Below are positions 1 to 8,614 of a stretch of 64,000 nucleotides of DNA, piece after piece. A program made the translations under genes and the position numbers. The notes below the pieces were generated by a model. It did no database searches and was not told where the DNA came from. It saw only the letters and a list, made by a program, of their open reading frames with translations. This stretch comes from Paenibacillus sp. P25 (lineage in GTDB: Bacteria; Bacillota; Bacilli; Paenibacillales; NBRC-103111): the NCBI GenBank assembly GCA_024704175.1, contig CP085629.1, positions 5,084,001 through 5,148,000 on the forward strand, written 5' to 3'. Position 1 is the stretch's first letter; each line of letters opens with the position of its first letter.

Positions 1-1290
1 GACCTTATAACTGAGCTTAACCTCTTTCTTGGCATCATTCAAAGTCTTTGCATCTACCGTACCCAAACTCCAGGTCAGTGTAGTTGTGCCGTCCGGATTT
101 TTGCTCGGAGCAGCGTTATCGCCCACTGTACCGGAATAGGCTACAAACGTCTGCCCGTCCCCGATCGTGTCTTCTACAACCACATTCTTCACCGGATAGT
201 ACTCGTTGGGTCTTACGGTGAGTGTATAGATTAGCTCAGTGCCATAACCGATACCTGTACTTTCCGCTACGGACTTGGTAATGATAATGTCTTTGGCCGT
301 GGCCAAGTCATAGTCCATCGGGTCCATTGTTGTAGAAGGATACGGCTGGTTGGTGGAGGCATTAACCGCCGAATACGTGAGCGTACCCTTCACCGAATGA
401 CCATCCTTCACATCGGGACCGGCATTCTCGGCCGCCGCCGCATTCGCCGCTGTGGTCAGCATTTCCTTGTTAAAGAAGGCCCCTTTGAAAGAAAGTGTCT
501 TAACGGCTCCCTGGCCTACAATCAGGTTGGTCCACCCGAACGAGCGCTTGTTATTCGCGTAATCCACAGCTCCCGCCGTACCGCCGTCCGAGATGCCGTA
601 AATCTCCACCTCGCCGGGGACCGTATTTGTCAAACCGGTGAATTTGGTCGCGGCTCTCGTATTGTTCACTATATCGAACATATAGTCGAACTGACCCCAT
701 TCTTCTCCAGACGGCGGCAAACTCGAATCCGTCCCTGCACCTTTCACTGCCTTTGCAGCCTTGGAAGGCGTGATCGTGAACGGTACGACCTTGATCGACT
801 TCGTCCCCGATACGCTTGGGGCTGAAGGAGGCTCATACAGGTCTCTTGCCGTATCGCTGGCATAAACATTCACTGCCATGCCCAGCGTGTTGCCGAAATT
901 CACCTGAGCAATATCGACCGAGTCGATGATCACCGGAAAAGAAAACGACTCGCCCGGCGCCAAGCTTTTGATATCCCTCCAATAAGAAGTTTCCTTCTGG
1001 CTTGCCGCATCGATCGTCTTCGTACTCGGTGCCGGGCTTTGCGAGGCATCGGCCCTCAAACCGTTGTCCAGTACCAGCTCGACCCCGACATTATGCGCCC
1101 AGCGGTCGCCGTCGGTATTCTTGATCGTGACGGTTGCCGTGACCTTGTTCCCCAGAGCGACTTGGTCCGCCGCATCGATCGTGACGCTCAAGTTTCCCGT
1201 TATGGCCGCGGCCGATACGCCGATCGCGCCGAAGAACACTTGAAACATCAGCAAAAACGCCATTAAACCAGCAAATAATCTGCGTCTCAA
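1..1290 (-). CDS. Secreted surface protein with DUF11-like repeat, partial
   Basis: An open frame of 430 codons starts at a TTG at 1290, preceded by GGAGGG, and runs without a stop off the left edge, so the C-terminus is missing. Residues 1-28 form a signal peptide: three arginines, a hydrophobic core, then VSAAA. The next 150 residues resemble an NEW/CARDB-type beta domain (VTIKNTDGDRWAHNVGVEL). From about residue 350 the pattern IYTLTVRPNEYYPVKNVVVE followed by DTIGDGQTF is typical of DUF11 'conserved repeat' domains found in large cell-wall proteins. I infer a cell-surface structural or adhesive protein. The specific role cannot be told. No frameshift is seen in the visible part, unlike many neighbours. 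Confidence 0.75.
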   Translation of the reverse strand, partial: MRRRLFAGLMAFLLMFQVFFGAIGVSAAAITGNLSVTIDAADQVALGNKVTATVTIKNTDGDRWAHNVGVELVLDNGLRADASQSPAPSTKTIDAASQKETSYWRDIKSLAPGESFSFPVIIDSVDIAQVNFGNTLGMAVNVYASDTARDLYEPPSAPSVSGTKSIKVVPFTITPSKAAKAVKGAGTDSSLPPSGEEWGQFDYMFDIVNNTRAATKFTGLTNTVPGEVEIYGISDGGTAGAVDYANNKRSFGWTNLIVGQGAVKTLSFKGAFFNKEMLTTAANAAAAENAGPDVKDGHSVKGTLTYSAVNASTNQPYPSTTMDPMDYDLATAKDIIITKSVAESTGIGYGTELIYTLTVRPNEYYPVKNVVVEDTIGDGQTFVAYSGTVGDNAAPSKNPDGTTTLTWSLGTVDAKTLNDAKKEVKLSYKV

Positions 1291-1641
1291 TCGTTTCCCT
1301 CCAAATAAAATATTTAGTTGTCAATGAGCGATGAAACCTGTTATTCTTTCCTATATCCGGCGTAGGCCGGCCGGATTCGGCGGCGGATTGGCGCGCCGCT
1401 TAAGCGCAGCTTTCAATGAATGTCCCCCTTTGGTCGCTCTATTCTCAAAGTCTTCCAAAATACATTAAAACAAAAGGACCTGAACAAAATTTGAACAAGC
1501 CCCAAAGCCCTTTGAAAATTGATCCAAATAGCCGCAGCGTTATGTTCAGAAATTGTTTAGAAGCCTGTGATACATTATTAATTTGATTCACTATTTACAA
1601 CTAGTGCTTCTTTGAACGGGGCCGAACAGGAGTGAACGTTC
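1291..1641. other. Intergenic region between divergent genes, no gene seen
   Basis: This 350-base stretch separates two divergently read genes. It contains a GC-rich inverted repeat (ATCCGGC...GCCGGAT on the minus strand, around 1355-1380) in what would be the 5' leader of the leftward surface-protein gene. I could not match it to a known riboswitch, and no clear sigma-A promoter stands out. Confidence 0.4.
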
Positions 1642-3700
1642 ATGCTGCTAGAAGGTTATTACAATTACTATATCGTTGCTCTCTCCGTCATCATTGCCAC
1701 CTTGGCCTCCTACTCCGCCTTAAATATAACTGCTAAAATCTCGCACGCTAAGGGAAAAACCCGCTATTTCTGGTCGCTTGCAGGGGCCTTCGTCATGGGA
1801 AGCGGGATCTGGTCGATGCACTTCGTCGGTATGCTGTCGTTCCATCTGCATGTTCAGGTCAAATACGACGTGACCTTGACGATAATCTCCCTGCTTGCAA
1901 GCGCGGCCGCCTCCTTCATCGCGTTTTATATCACCATGCGGCAAAGACATCAACTGGGTGAAACTCGCAGTCGGCGGTCTTTTTATGGGAAGCGGCATTG
2001 TCGTCATGCATTATACCGGGATGGCCGCCATGATTATGCCGGTTCAATTGGAATACGACCCGGTCTACCTGGCTTTGTCCGCCGTTATCGCGCTGCTCGT
2101 CTCCTACGCGGCGCTTATTCTGTTTCTGCGTTTCCGGAACCATCAGGCCGCAAGCTCCCTCAAATGGTTATCCGCCGTTGTCATGGGACTTGCGATTTGC
2201 GGGATGCATTATACGGGGATGAAAGCGACCATGTTCCGGGCCGATCATTCCATGACGATGCCTATGCAGTATGATATACAAGCAGACCCTGTACTCCTTT
2301 TCGGCGTCACCATCACGATTACGATCGTTTTGTTTGTCTCCTGGGCCGCCATGTTCTTCGACCGGCATGTACTTGAGAAGATGGCTTTTACCGATACGAT
2401 TACAGGGTTGCCCAACCGGAACCAGATGAACCAGTTCTTTGACACTTATACCGGGCAGGAGACGCTCAGCGTATTTTTCCTGGATCTGGATCAATTCAAA
2501 GCCATCAACGATACCTTGGGACATCATGTCGGCGATATGCTGGTGCAGGAGGTCGGGCGCCGTCTCCAAAGCTTCATGACAGAGAGGCAAAGCAGGTTTA
2601 CCGGATCGGCGGAGACGAGTTCTTGATCATCTCCCGCGATTGCGGCCAGGAGCAGGCGGAACAGCTTGCAGGTCAAATCCTTCAAACAATTAAGAAGCCG
2701 TATTTTCTCGAAGGAAACGAATTGTATATCACCGTAAGCATCGGGATCAGCATCGGTTCGATTCAGAGCGAAGACCGCTCGATTCTGCTCAAGCGTGCCG
2801 ACACCGCCATGTACAAAGCGAAAGGCCTCGGCAAAAACCAGTTCTGCGTTTACAACGATGAAATCGGAAGCCAAGCGGTCCGTCGGATGGAACTCGAGAA
2901 GGATCTGCGGAGGGCGTTCGACCATGAGGAATTTTTTGTGGTATACCAGCCCAAATGGAATGTGACGACGAACAGGCCGTATGGGTTCGAAGCGCTGATC
3001 CGTTGGCAGCATCCCCGTCTCGGGGTAGTCTCCCCCGGTTGAATTTATTCCCATTGCCGAGGAGACCGGACTCATCGTCCCGATTACAAGATGGGTGCTG
3101 GAAAAAGCCTGCCGCCAATGCCTCGAGCTGCAGAAGAAAGGGATCTGCCAGCCGGTGTCGGTCAACTTGTCCATCCGGCTGTTCAAGGGCGATAATTTAT
3201 ATGACATCATTCAAACGGTGCTGTCCGCCACGGGGCTGGATCCGCAGTATCTGGAACTGGAGATTACCGAATCCATGATTCTGTACGATTTGAATGACAT
3301 CGTGCGTCAATTGCATCAAATCCGGGCCCTGGGCGTACGTGTCTCGATGGACGACTTCGGCACCGGGTATTCCTCGATCGGACTGCTCGACCGGATACCT
3401 ATCGATGCGCTGAAGCTGGACAGGCTGTTCACCAGCGACCTGCATACGCCCAGTAAACGGGCCATTATCAACGCCATCGTTCTGATGGCCGAAAGCCTGA
3501 AGCTGGACGTGATCGCGGAAGGGGTGGAGAATGAGCAGCATATTGACTTCCTAAGACAATTAGGCTGCACGGTCATGCAGGGCTATTATTACGGCAGGCC
3601 CATGAATGTCAGCGAAATCGAAACCTGGCTGGAGTCGATGGAGCAATTTGGCGAAAATAAGGAGCCGCCGAAGCGGCTCCCTCGTGCCGAATCAGGATAA
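1642..3700 (+). CDS. MHYT-GGDEF-EAL cyclic-di-GMP signalling protein (frameshifted)
   Basis: This is one gene read across three frames, about 685 residues. The N-terminus is a seven-helix MHYT sensor with the repeated motifs WSMHFVGM, VVMHYTGM and CGMHYTGM. A GGDEF domain follows, with TGLPNRNQM and an intact RIGGDEF signature. The inhibitory RxxD site reads REAK, so product inhibition through it is unlikely. The EAL phosphodiesterase domain keeps FEALIRWQHP, LEITES, DDFGTGYSS and AEGVE, so its catalytic residues are present. Frame changes lie near 1935 (AAA run), near 2585 and at 3033-3040 (CCCCC). The motifs continue correctly across each, which points to sequence error. The protein could make or break cyclic-di-GMP at the membrane. 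A cyclic-di-GMP riboswitch lies about 30 kb away in this window. Confidence 0.88.
3661..3680 (+). terminator. Hairpin at the end of the GGDEF-EAL gene
   Basis: GGAGCCGC-CGAA-GCGGCTCC forms a perfect 8-bp stem with a tetraloop inside the last codons of the EAL gene. No U-tract follows, so it may be a pause or stability element more than a terminator. Confidence 0.4.
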
Positions 3701-3792
3701 ACGGCTGCGCCGTCCTTGTCTTACAAGGTTCAGCGCGTTTATCAAGGCCCTTGCGAAGCAATAAGTCGATAACTTATAAAGTCTGATCAACT

Positions 3793-3820
3793 AAAAAGGA
3801 GCCGCCGGCGGCTCCTTTTT
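3793..3820. terminator. Perfect 28-nt palindromic terminator
   Basis: AAAAAGGAGCCGCC followed by its exact reverse complement GGCGGCTCCTTTTT makes a 14-bp perfect palindrome with U-tracts in both directions. It sits between the EAL gene and the downstream small gene. Confidence 0.7.
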
Positions 3821-3876
3821 GCGTGGGATGAAAAGCCTGGATTTGATGGATGATAAAAGCAAAAGGAGGTGACCCT

Positions 3877-4011
3877 ATGAACATTATGGACGGAATGGAC
3901 GCCGCGAGGTTTACGTCGGGCAATCCGGAGGACCAAGGCAAGAAGAAGAAAGCCAAGAAGGATGCGGAAGCGATCAAAGAGCAGGTTCTGCGGGATTTCA
4001 ATAATAAATAG
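3877..4011 (+). CDS. Small lysine-rich hypothetical protein (44 aa)
   Basis: A short frame starts at ATG 3877 just after a near-perfect ribosome-binding site (AAAAGGAGGTGACC at 3861-3874) and ends at TAG 4009-4011. The product begins MNIMDGMDAARF, has a KKKKAKK cluster near its middle, and ends in an amphipathic helix (AEAIKEQVLRDF). It has no signal peptide or membrane segment and matches no family I recognise. The strong ribosome-binding site and clean helix-like composition make it a credible gene despite its size. Small basic proteins of this kind in spore formers are sometimes sporulation-related, but that is only a guess. Confidence 0.55.
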   Translation: MNIMDGMDAARFTSGNPEDQGKKKKAKKDAEAIKEQVLRDFNNK

Positions 4012-4065
4012 AGCCTCAAGTGTCAAGAAGGCCGCCACTACGGCGACCCTCCTTCCCTTAGCCCG

Positions 4066-4767
4066 TTAATCCTGATAAGGACGTTTAAAAAATGCAATCA
4101 GACGGCCTTCATAAGGCACCACCGACGTGAGCTCCCACCCTTGTCTGCCCCACCTAGAAAGCGCATGATCCAGGATCGTGATTTCGAGCTCTTCCCGCCC
4201 GGACTTCAAATAATCGCTTAATCCCGTTTCCGCGCTGTACTCCCATCGCTTTACCTGGCCGCCGCTCCGGTCCTGATGAAGCACTCCGCCATATTGATGA
4301 TTCAAGCGAATCGCAGCATGGGAAACCGCCTCGATAATCGCTTCCTTGTCCGTTACTTCCAAAGCAAAAATATCAGGCGCCAGCGGAATATCGAACTTGA
4401 CATGAGAGTGAAATACCCGGAGTACCAGGGTCCCGAGAGGGGAACCATCCGCTTTCTTCACCACGCACCACATGCATCTTTCCCGTTCCTCCGGGGGACC
4501 CCATTGCTCCAAGGAATTGGGGACAATGAAGCCCGGCTTCATGACGAAGCCGGCATCCGCCAATTCGTTGAAAAGCGGCTGCAGCAGCAGCATCAAATAC
4601 CGGCCATAAGCGGGTTCTCCGATTTTGTCAAAGGTATCGAGCAGTTCTTCATGATGGTCTTGAACGGTTCTTTCCCACTCCTGCCGAACATATTGATTCA
4701 TATACTTGGCCAAACTGTGAATCGTAGCTTCCTCGTTCTGCGGCTTAAATTCGTTCCATGTTTTCAT
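4066..4767 (-). CDS. DUF6022-like hypothetical protein
   Basis: An intact frame of 233 residues. I chose ATG 4767 because AGGAGG lies 8 bases upstream. A longer in-frame start at 4827 lacks that support. The protein is soluble, with aromatic-rich segments (WERTVQDHHEELL, CMWCVVKKADG). Its last 30 residues (RWGRQGWELTSVVPYEG, FFKRP) resemble a DUF4177-type domain. From memory it matches the DUF6022 group of Paenibacillus and Bacillus proteins. No function is known. A TetR-type operator lies about 95 bases upstream, and the tetR gene follows in the same orientation, so it is probably the target of that repressor. Confidence 0.6.
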   Translation of the reverse strand: MKTWNEFKPQNEEATIHSLAKYMNQYVRQEWERTVQDHHEELLDTFDKIGEPAYGRYLMLLLQPLFNELADAGFVMKPGFIVPNSLEQWGPPEERERCMWCVVKKADGSPLGTLVLRVFHSHVKFDIPLAPDIFALEVTDKEAIIEAVSHAAIRLNHQYGGVLHQDRSGGQVKRWEYSAETGLSDYLKSGREELEITILDHALSRWGRQGWELTSVVPYEGRLIAFFKRPYQD

Positions 4768-4861
4768 TCCTGAAAACCTCCTCATCATGATTTCGGCGGC
4801 GCATGCCCCCGGCAGTTCTCGAAGCAACCCGGCTTCATTAGCGAACCCTCCTCAGCTCTGT

Positions 4862-4879
4862 TAGTTATTAATAACTAAC
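4862..4879. promoter_or_regulatory. TetR-type operator, site 1
   Basis: TAGTTATTAATAACTAAC lies within a perfect 20-bp palindrome (4860-4879). It sits between the stop of the tetR gene and the start of the downstream gene. A near copy with three differences lies upstream of tetR at 5516-5533, so one repressor probably controls both. Confidence 0.65.
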
Positions 4880-4896
4880 ATATGCTCTAAAAAAAA

Positions 4897-5485
4897 TTAT
4901 ATCTTTATACCGTTGCAAAACGTCCTGACGCCGGTTTCAATGAACTCTTCTTTCGGCAGTCCGATGAATAAAGTACCCCACAAAGCGGCGGACGAGAAGT
5001 AACCGTATAGCAAGGCCAGGAAAGCTGTGGCCTCTGCGTTGGCATCGGATTCGATCATTTTCTTTTGGCGCTGCATTTCCTTAAAATAATTCGAAATATA
5101 TTCGAGCAGCTGCTTGGTGTTCCCGGAAATAAGGCCCATCAGCTCCGGCATAGTCGTCCGTTCTTGAACGGCTATCAGATAAATGGGCCGGTTGTTCTCC
5201 ATTAAGTTGAAATAGGAGCCCGCGATCAGCCGAAGATCGTGCTCCAAATCCCAAACGATCTTTTCTTCAAAAATTTTCTTAAAGCTGGGGACGAATGAAT
5301 ATTTTTTCACCGGTCGCCTCGAGAACCCCTCGCTTGGATTCAAAATGGCGGAAAACCGTCATTTCGCTCACTTCCGAAGCCTGGGCAATGTCTTTGACCG
5401 TCACTGATTTGAAGCCTCTCTCCTGCATTAACTGAAGCGTCGCACGAAGGATTCGGTCCGCTGTCCCCACATCGTTTGCCTGCAT
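4897..5485 (-). CDS. TetR/AcrR family transcriptional regulator (frameshifted)
   Basis: About 195 residues read over two frames. I start at ATG 5485, with GAGGT 8 bases upstream. The N-terminal helix-turn-helix is clear: TADRILRATLQLMQERG, VTVKDIAQASEVSEMTVFRHF and ESKRGVLEA. The frame breaks at about 5308 in a run of six A. One A fewer gives EKYSFVPSFKKIF and restores the ligand-binding domain to its end at 4897. Palindromes at 4862-4879 and 5516-5533 flank the gene and are its likely binding sites, giving autoregulation plus control of the next gene. The ligand is unknown. Confidence 0.8.
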
Positions 5486-5515
5486 ACAAGAATACCTCAC
5501 ATTTCATCCGACAGA

Positions 5516-5533
5516 TAGTTACTGATCACTAAC
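5516..5533. promoter_or_regulatory. TetR-type operator, site 2
   Basis: TAGTTACTGATCACTAAC lies about 30 bases upstream of the tetR start. It matches site 1 (4862-4879) at 15 of 18 positions, with the changes confined to the centre. This placement suits autorepression. Confidence 0.6.
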
Positions 5534-5657
5534 ATGAATATACTTCCACGCGGCGTGAATGTCAATCCTTTCCCGCAATCGGAGGCCGCAGACCGGGTGT
5601 CTCAAGATCACGTCCCGGCTCCTTAATTTGCTCCTTCAGTGCGGTGGCACATATAAA

Positions 5658-6551
5658 TCAATGCTCTTGTATGTGCAAGTCCGGGCCGGACCAATGGAAC
5701 GGACGTTCGAGAGACGGCGGCGACTGGGTGCCGGCATCGCCTTTTGCCGAGTTGACTTGGGGCTGGGTAAGAAAAATGCTGGTGGACAGGTCGGCTCCCC
5801 GGAGGTCGGCGTCGCGAAAATCGGCTCCGATCAGATCCGCCCCCGCAGGTCGGCTCCTCGAAGATCCGCCGCGATAAGGTAAGCTCCTCTCAAGTTGGCA
5901 CCCCGAAGATCGGCTCCCTTCAGCTTGGCGCCGACCAGATCGGCTCCGCGGCCGTACGTTTTCCGCTTCCCCGGGAGATTCTTCAGCCGCCGAAGGGAAT
6001 CCTCCCGTACGAGCTCGCTGGTCCGAAGCAGGAGCGTATTCACCTTGGCCCGGTGCGCCGGCAAATCTATGGCCATAAGAGCGTCTGGACCGAGGCCTGT
6101 GAGGCGTTCCGTCTCTTCCAGCGCCAGGCGAAGCTCTTCCCGGATCGGACGGGCCGGCTCCAGCATGAGCGATTCCGTCAGATACCAGAGAAGCTCGTGG
6201 AGCCGCTGCATTACCGGGAATGCTTCGAACATGGCCTTCGCCGTCTCCGGCGATTCCCGCCAGTCTCTTCCGCCGAAGGTCGATTGCGATATCTTCTGCC
6301 CCGCGCCGAAGCAGTCATACACGGTACAGCCCCGGAAGCCCCAGCCGCCTGAGACTGCTGTGAATGCCGCAGCGATAGTCCGCTCCCAGGTTGGAGCAGG
6401 GCTTCCCTCCCGCTTTGTCGACCGCGAAATCCACCGAAGCGGCAAAAGGCAGCGCAACACAGCACAGGCCGAAGCAGCTCTCGCAATCCCCTTGCAGACG
6501 GAGCCGGCTCCGGTCCGAAACGGCTCCCGTTTTTTCGTGATTCTCTGACAT
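5658..6551 (-). CDS. Pentapeptide-repeat protein with N-terminal cysteine cluster (frameshifted)
   Basis: About 297 residues over three frames. ATG 6551 follows AAGGAG. The N-terminal 85 residues carry a conserved cysteine set (DCESCFGLCC, KPCSNL, DYRCGIH, FRGCTVYDCFGAGQ) that looks metal- or cluster-binding. A helical middle follows. The C-terminal part is a right-handed quadrilateral helix of pentapeptide repeats in the style GADLRGANLRGAYL. Frame shifts lie near 6340 (GGGG, one base too many) and near 5853 (GGGGG, one too few). Correcting the second extends the repeats (ADLIGADFRDADLRGADL) and ends the protein at 5658. The function of this combined family is not known to me. Some pentapeptide proteins protect DNA gyrase. 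Confidence 0.78.
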
Positions 6552-6732
6552 TGGCTTGGTCTCCTTCAACTTCTAATCCTTATATGATAGTACTGAATAC
6601 CGGCCTTGTCTATTGCTTCCGCCGTCCGCTTCAAACGTCATGGGGGAGTGCCAGCGTACTGGCTTAGAAGTTGGTTGGGGACGATAAAGCCTCGATCGAT
6701 ATGATTGACTTCGTATGATTTAGAATATAAAA

Positions 6733-6755
6733 TCTAATATTAGAATGATTATTCT
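6733..6755. promoter_or_regulatory. Operator palindromes upstream of second tetR
   Basis: A perfect 12-bp palindrome TCTAATATTAGA (6733-6744) overlaps a second inverted repeat, AGAAT-GATT-ATTCT (6742-6755). Both sit 12-35 bases before the tetR start, the position expected for autorepression. Confidence 0.5.
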
Positions 6756-6767
6756 ATTGCAAGGGGG

Positions 6768-7385
6768 GTGAGAGGGATCACGAACCGTATCGATGTGCGG
6801 TCTATTAGACGTGAGCAGATCCTAGAGGCTGCGGAACAATTGGCTATTGAACGAGGATGGGAACAGATTACGATATTGGATATATGTCAGAAGGCAGGGG
6901 TATCGTCCGGGGTATTAACTTATCACTTTAAAAATAAAGACGAGATCCTATACACACTATTAGATGTGTTTATCGGGCGGATCGACTTACATCTGAATAC
7001 AGCAACGCGAGGCAGGATGTCTCTTCAAGAAGATATTAATGGTTTCTTACAGGGGCTGGAAACCTTATTGGTTTCGGAACCTCATTTTCCTTATCTCCTG
7101 ATTCATTTCGCAGCTGCATCCTTGAATAGACCGAAAATCGCTGAAAAACTGAAGACTCTCTTCGCTGGTTTTCGGCACCGCAAATTGGAGGAATGGAATG
7201 CAGCAGGAATCCTGACGAATAGGGAAAAGGACGACAACCTGATATTGATCAGTATGCTGCATATTGTCAGTCTGGGCGTCGTCTTGGGGCGCCCGATTAT
7301 CGGGATTGATCTGCCTCATGATCGCTTGATACAGGAGGTTAAGCGAGTCATGCTGCTCCTGGTCGCCGACCCGCCTCCCGGCTGA
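6768..7385 (+). CDS. TetR/AcrR family transcriptional regulator
   Basis: An intact frame of 205 residues from GTG 6768. The AAGGGG site lies very close, so GTG 6792 is an alternative start. The N-terminal helix-turn-helix is typical: RREQILEAAEQLAIERG, ITILDICQKAGVSSGVLTYHF and KNKDEILYTLL. The C-terminal 140 residues are the helical ligand-binding domain, with hydrophobic IGIDLPHDRLIQEVKRVMLLL at its end. Inverted repeats just upstream suggest autorepression. The membrane-protein gene 38 bases downstream is probably co-transcribed and is the likely regulatory target. Confidence 0.88.
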   Translation: MRGITNRIDVRSIRREQILEAAEQLAIERGWEQITILDICQKAGVSSGVLTYHFKNKDEILYTLLDVFIGRIDLHLNTATRGRMSLQEDINGFLQGLETLLVSEPHFPYLLIHFAAASLNRPKIAEKLKTLFAGFRHRKLEEWNAAGILTNREKDDNLILISMLHIVSLGVVLGRPIIGIDLPHDRLIQEVKRVMLLLVADPPPG

Positions 7386-7423
7386 AAAAGTTCTTTTGAG
7401 TAACTTAGAGGAGGAGAACCAAG

Positions 7424-7855
7424 ATGGAAGTGTGGCGACTTTTAGCAACATTGTTGGTGAGTGTCGTCTCAATGATAACCGTTCTTGGGGGACTACTGGC
7501 AGATTTGGTAGTGAGCACAACAGCAAAACAACATATGCGCAATCCACATTGGCCACCGCATGCAAAGTTTCACAACGGTCAAACCATCTGTTTGGGTGTA
7601 CTTCTTGGCTTACTTGCACTTTGCATCCTGTGGTATCCCGGCGGCGATTTAGCGGGCCGGTTTCATCTCGGTGTTATTATCGCAGCCCTTTACTGGCTTG
7701 CCATGATTGGAGCGAGTCTGCTTCCAGGAACCCGTTGGGTAGATCCGGAGTTTGTAAAGGATACAAGATTGGTTTTAAAAATGCCTCCACAACTATTTCT
7801 TGCCTGTTTCATTTTTATCCTATTAATCATTAGCGAAATGCTATTTTTCCTGTAG
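7424..7855 (+). CDS. Four-helix integral membrane protein, DUF6640-like
   Basis: An intact frame of 143 residues with GAGGAG upstream of ATG 7424. Four hydrophobic segments lie at about residues 5-27, 53-70, 80-98 and 120-142. Between the first two is a polar, conserved-looking loop containing HWPPHAKFHNGQT, whose histidines could bind a ligand or metal. I place it with small DUF6640-type membrane proteins from memory, with moderate certainty. It follows the TetR gene closely and is probably repressed by it. A transport or stress role is possible but not shown. Confidence 0.65.
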   Translation: MEVWRLLATLLVSVVSMITVLGGLLADLVVSTTAKQHMRNPHWPPHAKFHNGQTICLGVLLGLLALCILWYPGGDLAGRFHLGVIIAALYWLAMIGASLLPGTRWVDPEFVKDTRLVLKMPPQLFLACFIFILLIISEMLFFL

Positions 7856-7988
7856 TAACGGGTGAGTATTATGATGCCTGCTAATGGGCTCTAGCGTTTA
7901 CCCTATCCGGTCGTTCAGGCTTAATGAAATAAGCGGCCGACCGAATAGACCGGCCGACCGCACAGGCGATGATGAAATAGGATGCGGA

Positions 7989-8384
7989 TTAATAAATGGA
8001 CTGCGTCGTCACGTTGTAATAGCCGTTGTATCCGTTCCCTCCGGTGACATAAACCGTCGCTTTCGCCTTGACCCCCGACGTGCTGGTGAACTGGATGTGC
8101 GTGCCGCCCACGATGACCGCCTGGATGTTGGCTGCACCGGCCACCGTTACGGATTTGACATTGTTCTTAAGGGTGGCCGGAAGCTCCACCAGCTCGGTTT
8201 TGTACTCGGGATAGATTAAGGACACATCGCCGATATAAGCATACAGCAGATACGGATTTTGCAAAATGATGCCCTTGTCGACCGGCTTTCTTTCCGGGGT
8301 CTGCGCACCAACCGGCATACACAGCATTGCGGAAGCCACCACACCGAATACAGACGCCTTCAATACTTTTTTCACATTTTCCAT
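7989..8384 (-). CDS. Secreted hypothetical protein (131 aa)
   Basis: An intact frame from ATG 8384, preceded by AGGAGGT at 7 bases. Residues 1-27 are a signal peptide ending in CMPVGAQ. The mature part is beta-rich with alternating valine and threonine (VKSVTVAGAANIQAVIVGG) and ends in tyrosine- and glycine-rich sequence (GGNGYNGYYNVTTQ). It could be an Ig-like or adhesin subunit domain. No family was recognised. Confidence 0.65.
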   Translation of the reverse strand: MENVKKVLKASVFGVVASAMLCMPVGAQTPERKPVDKGIILQNPYLLYAYIGDVSLIYPEYKTELVELPATLKNNVKSVTVAGAANIQAVIVGGTHIQFTSTSGVKAKATVYVTGGNGYNGYYNVTTQSIY

Positions 8385-8499
8385 TACACTTACCTCCTAA
8401 GTTTTTTTCGGTGAACGCTCAGGTTCGCCTTCACAATTCGTATCCTACCAGAACCGGAAAAAGTGCGATATACTTGAAAATTCGAGTAAAATCGGCCAT

Positions 8500-8519
8500 A
8501 TACTCACTTTTTTGAGTAT
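8500..8519. repeat. Inverted repeat ATACTC-N8-GAGTAT
   Basis: A 6-bp inverted repeat with a T-rich loop lies in the intergenic region about 95 bases upstream of the SLH gene. Related half-sites (TACTTG, GAGTAA) occur just before it. It may be an operator or a weak hairpin. Confidence 0.3.
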
Positions 8520-8614
8520 AGACGCCAGGCCGTACAGACTTAAAATCCGCATGACCCGGTACGAATACATAACGGAGTGAACTTGCCTCGAAACCAAACA
8601 AGTGAGGAGCCGGA

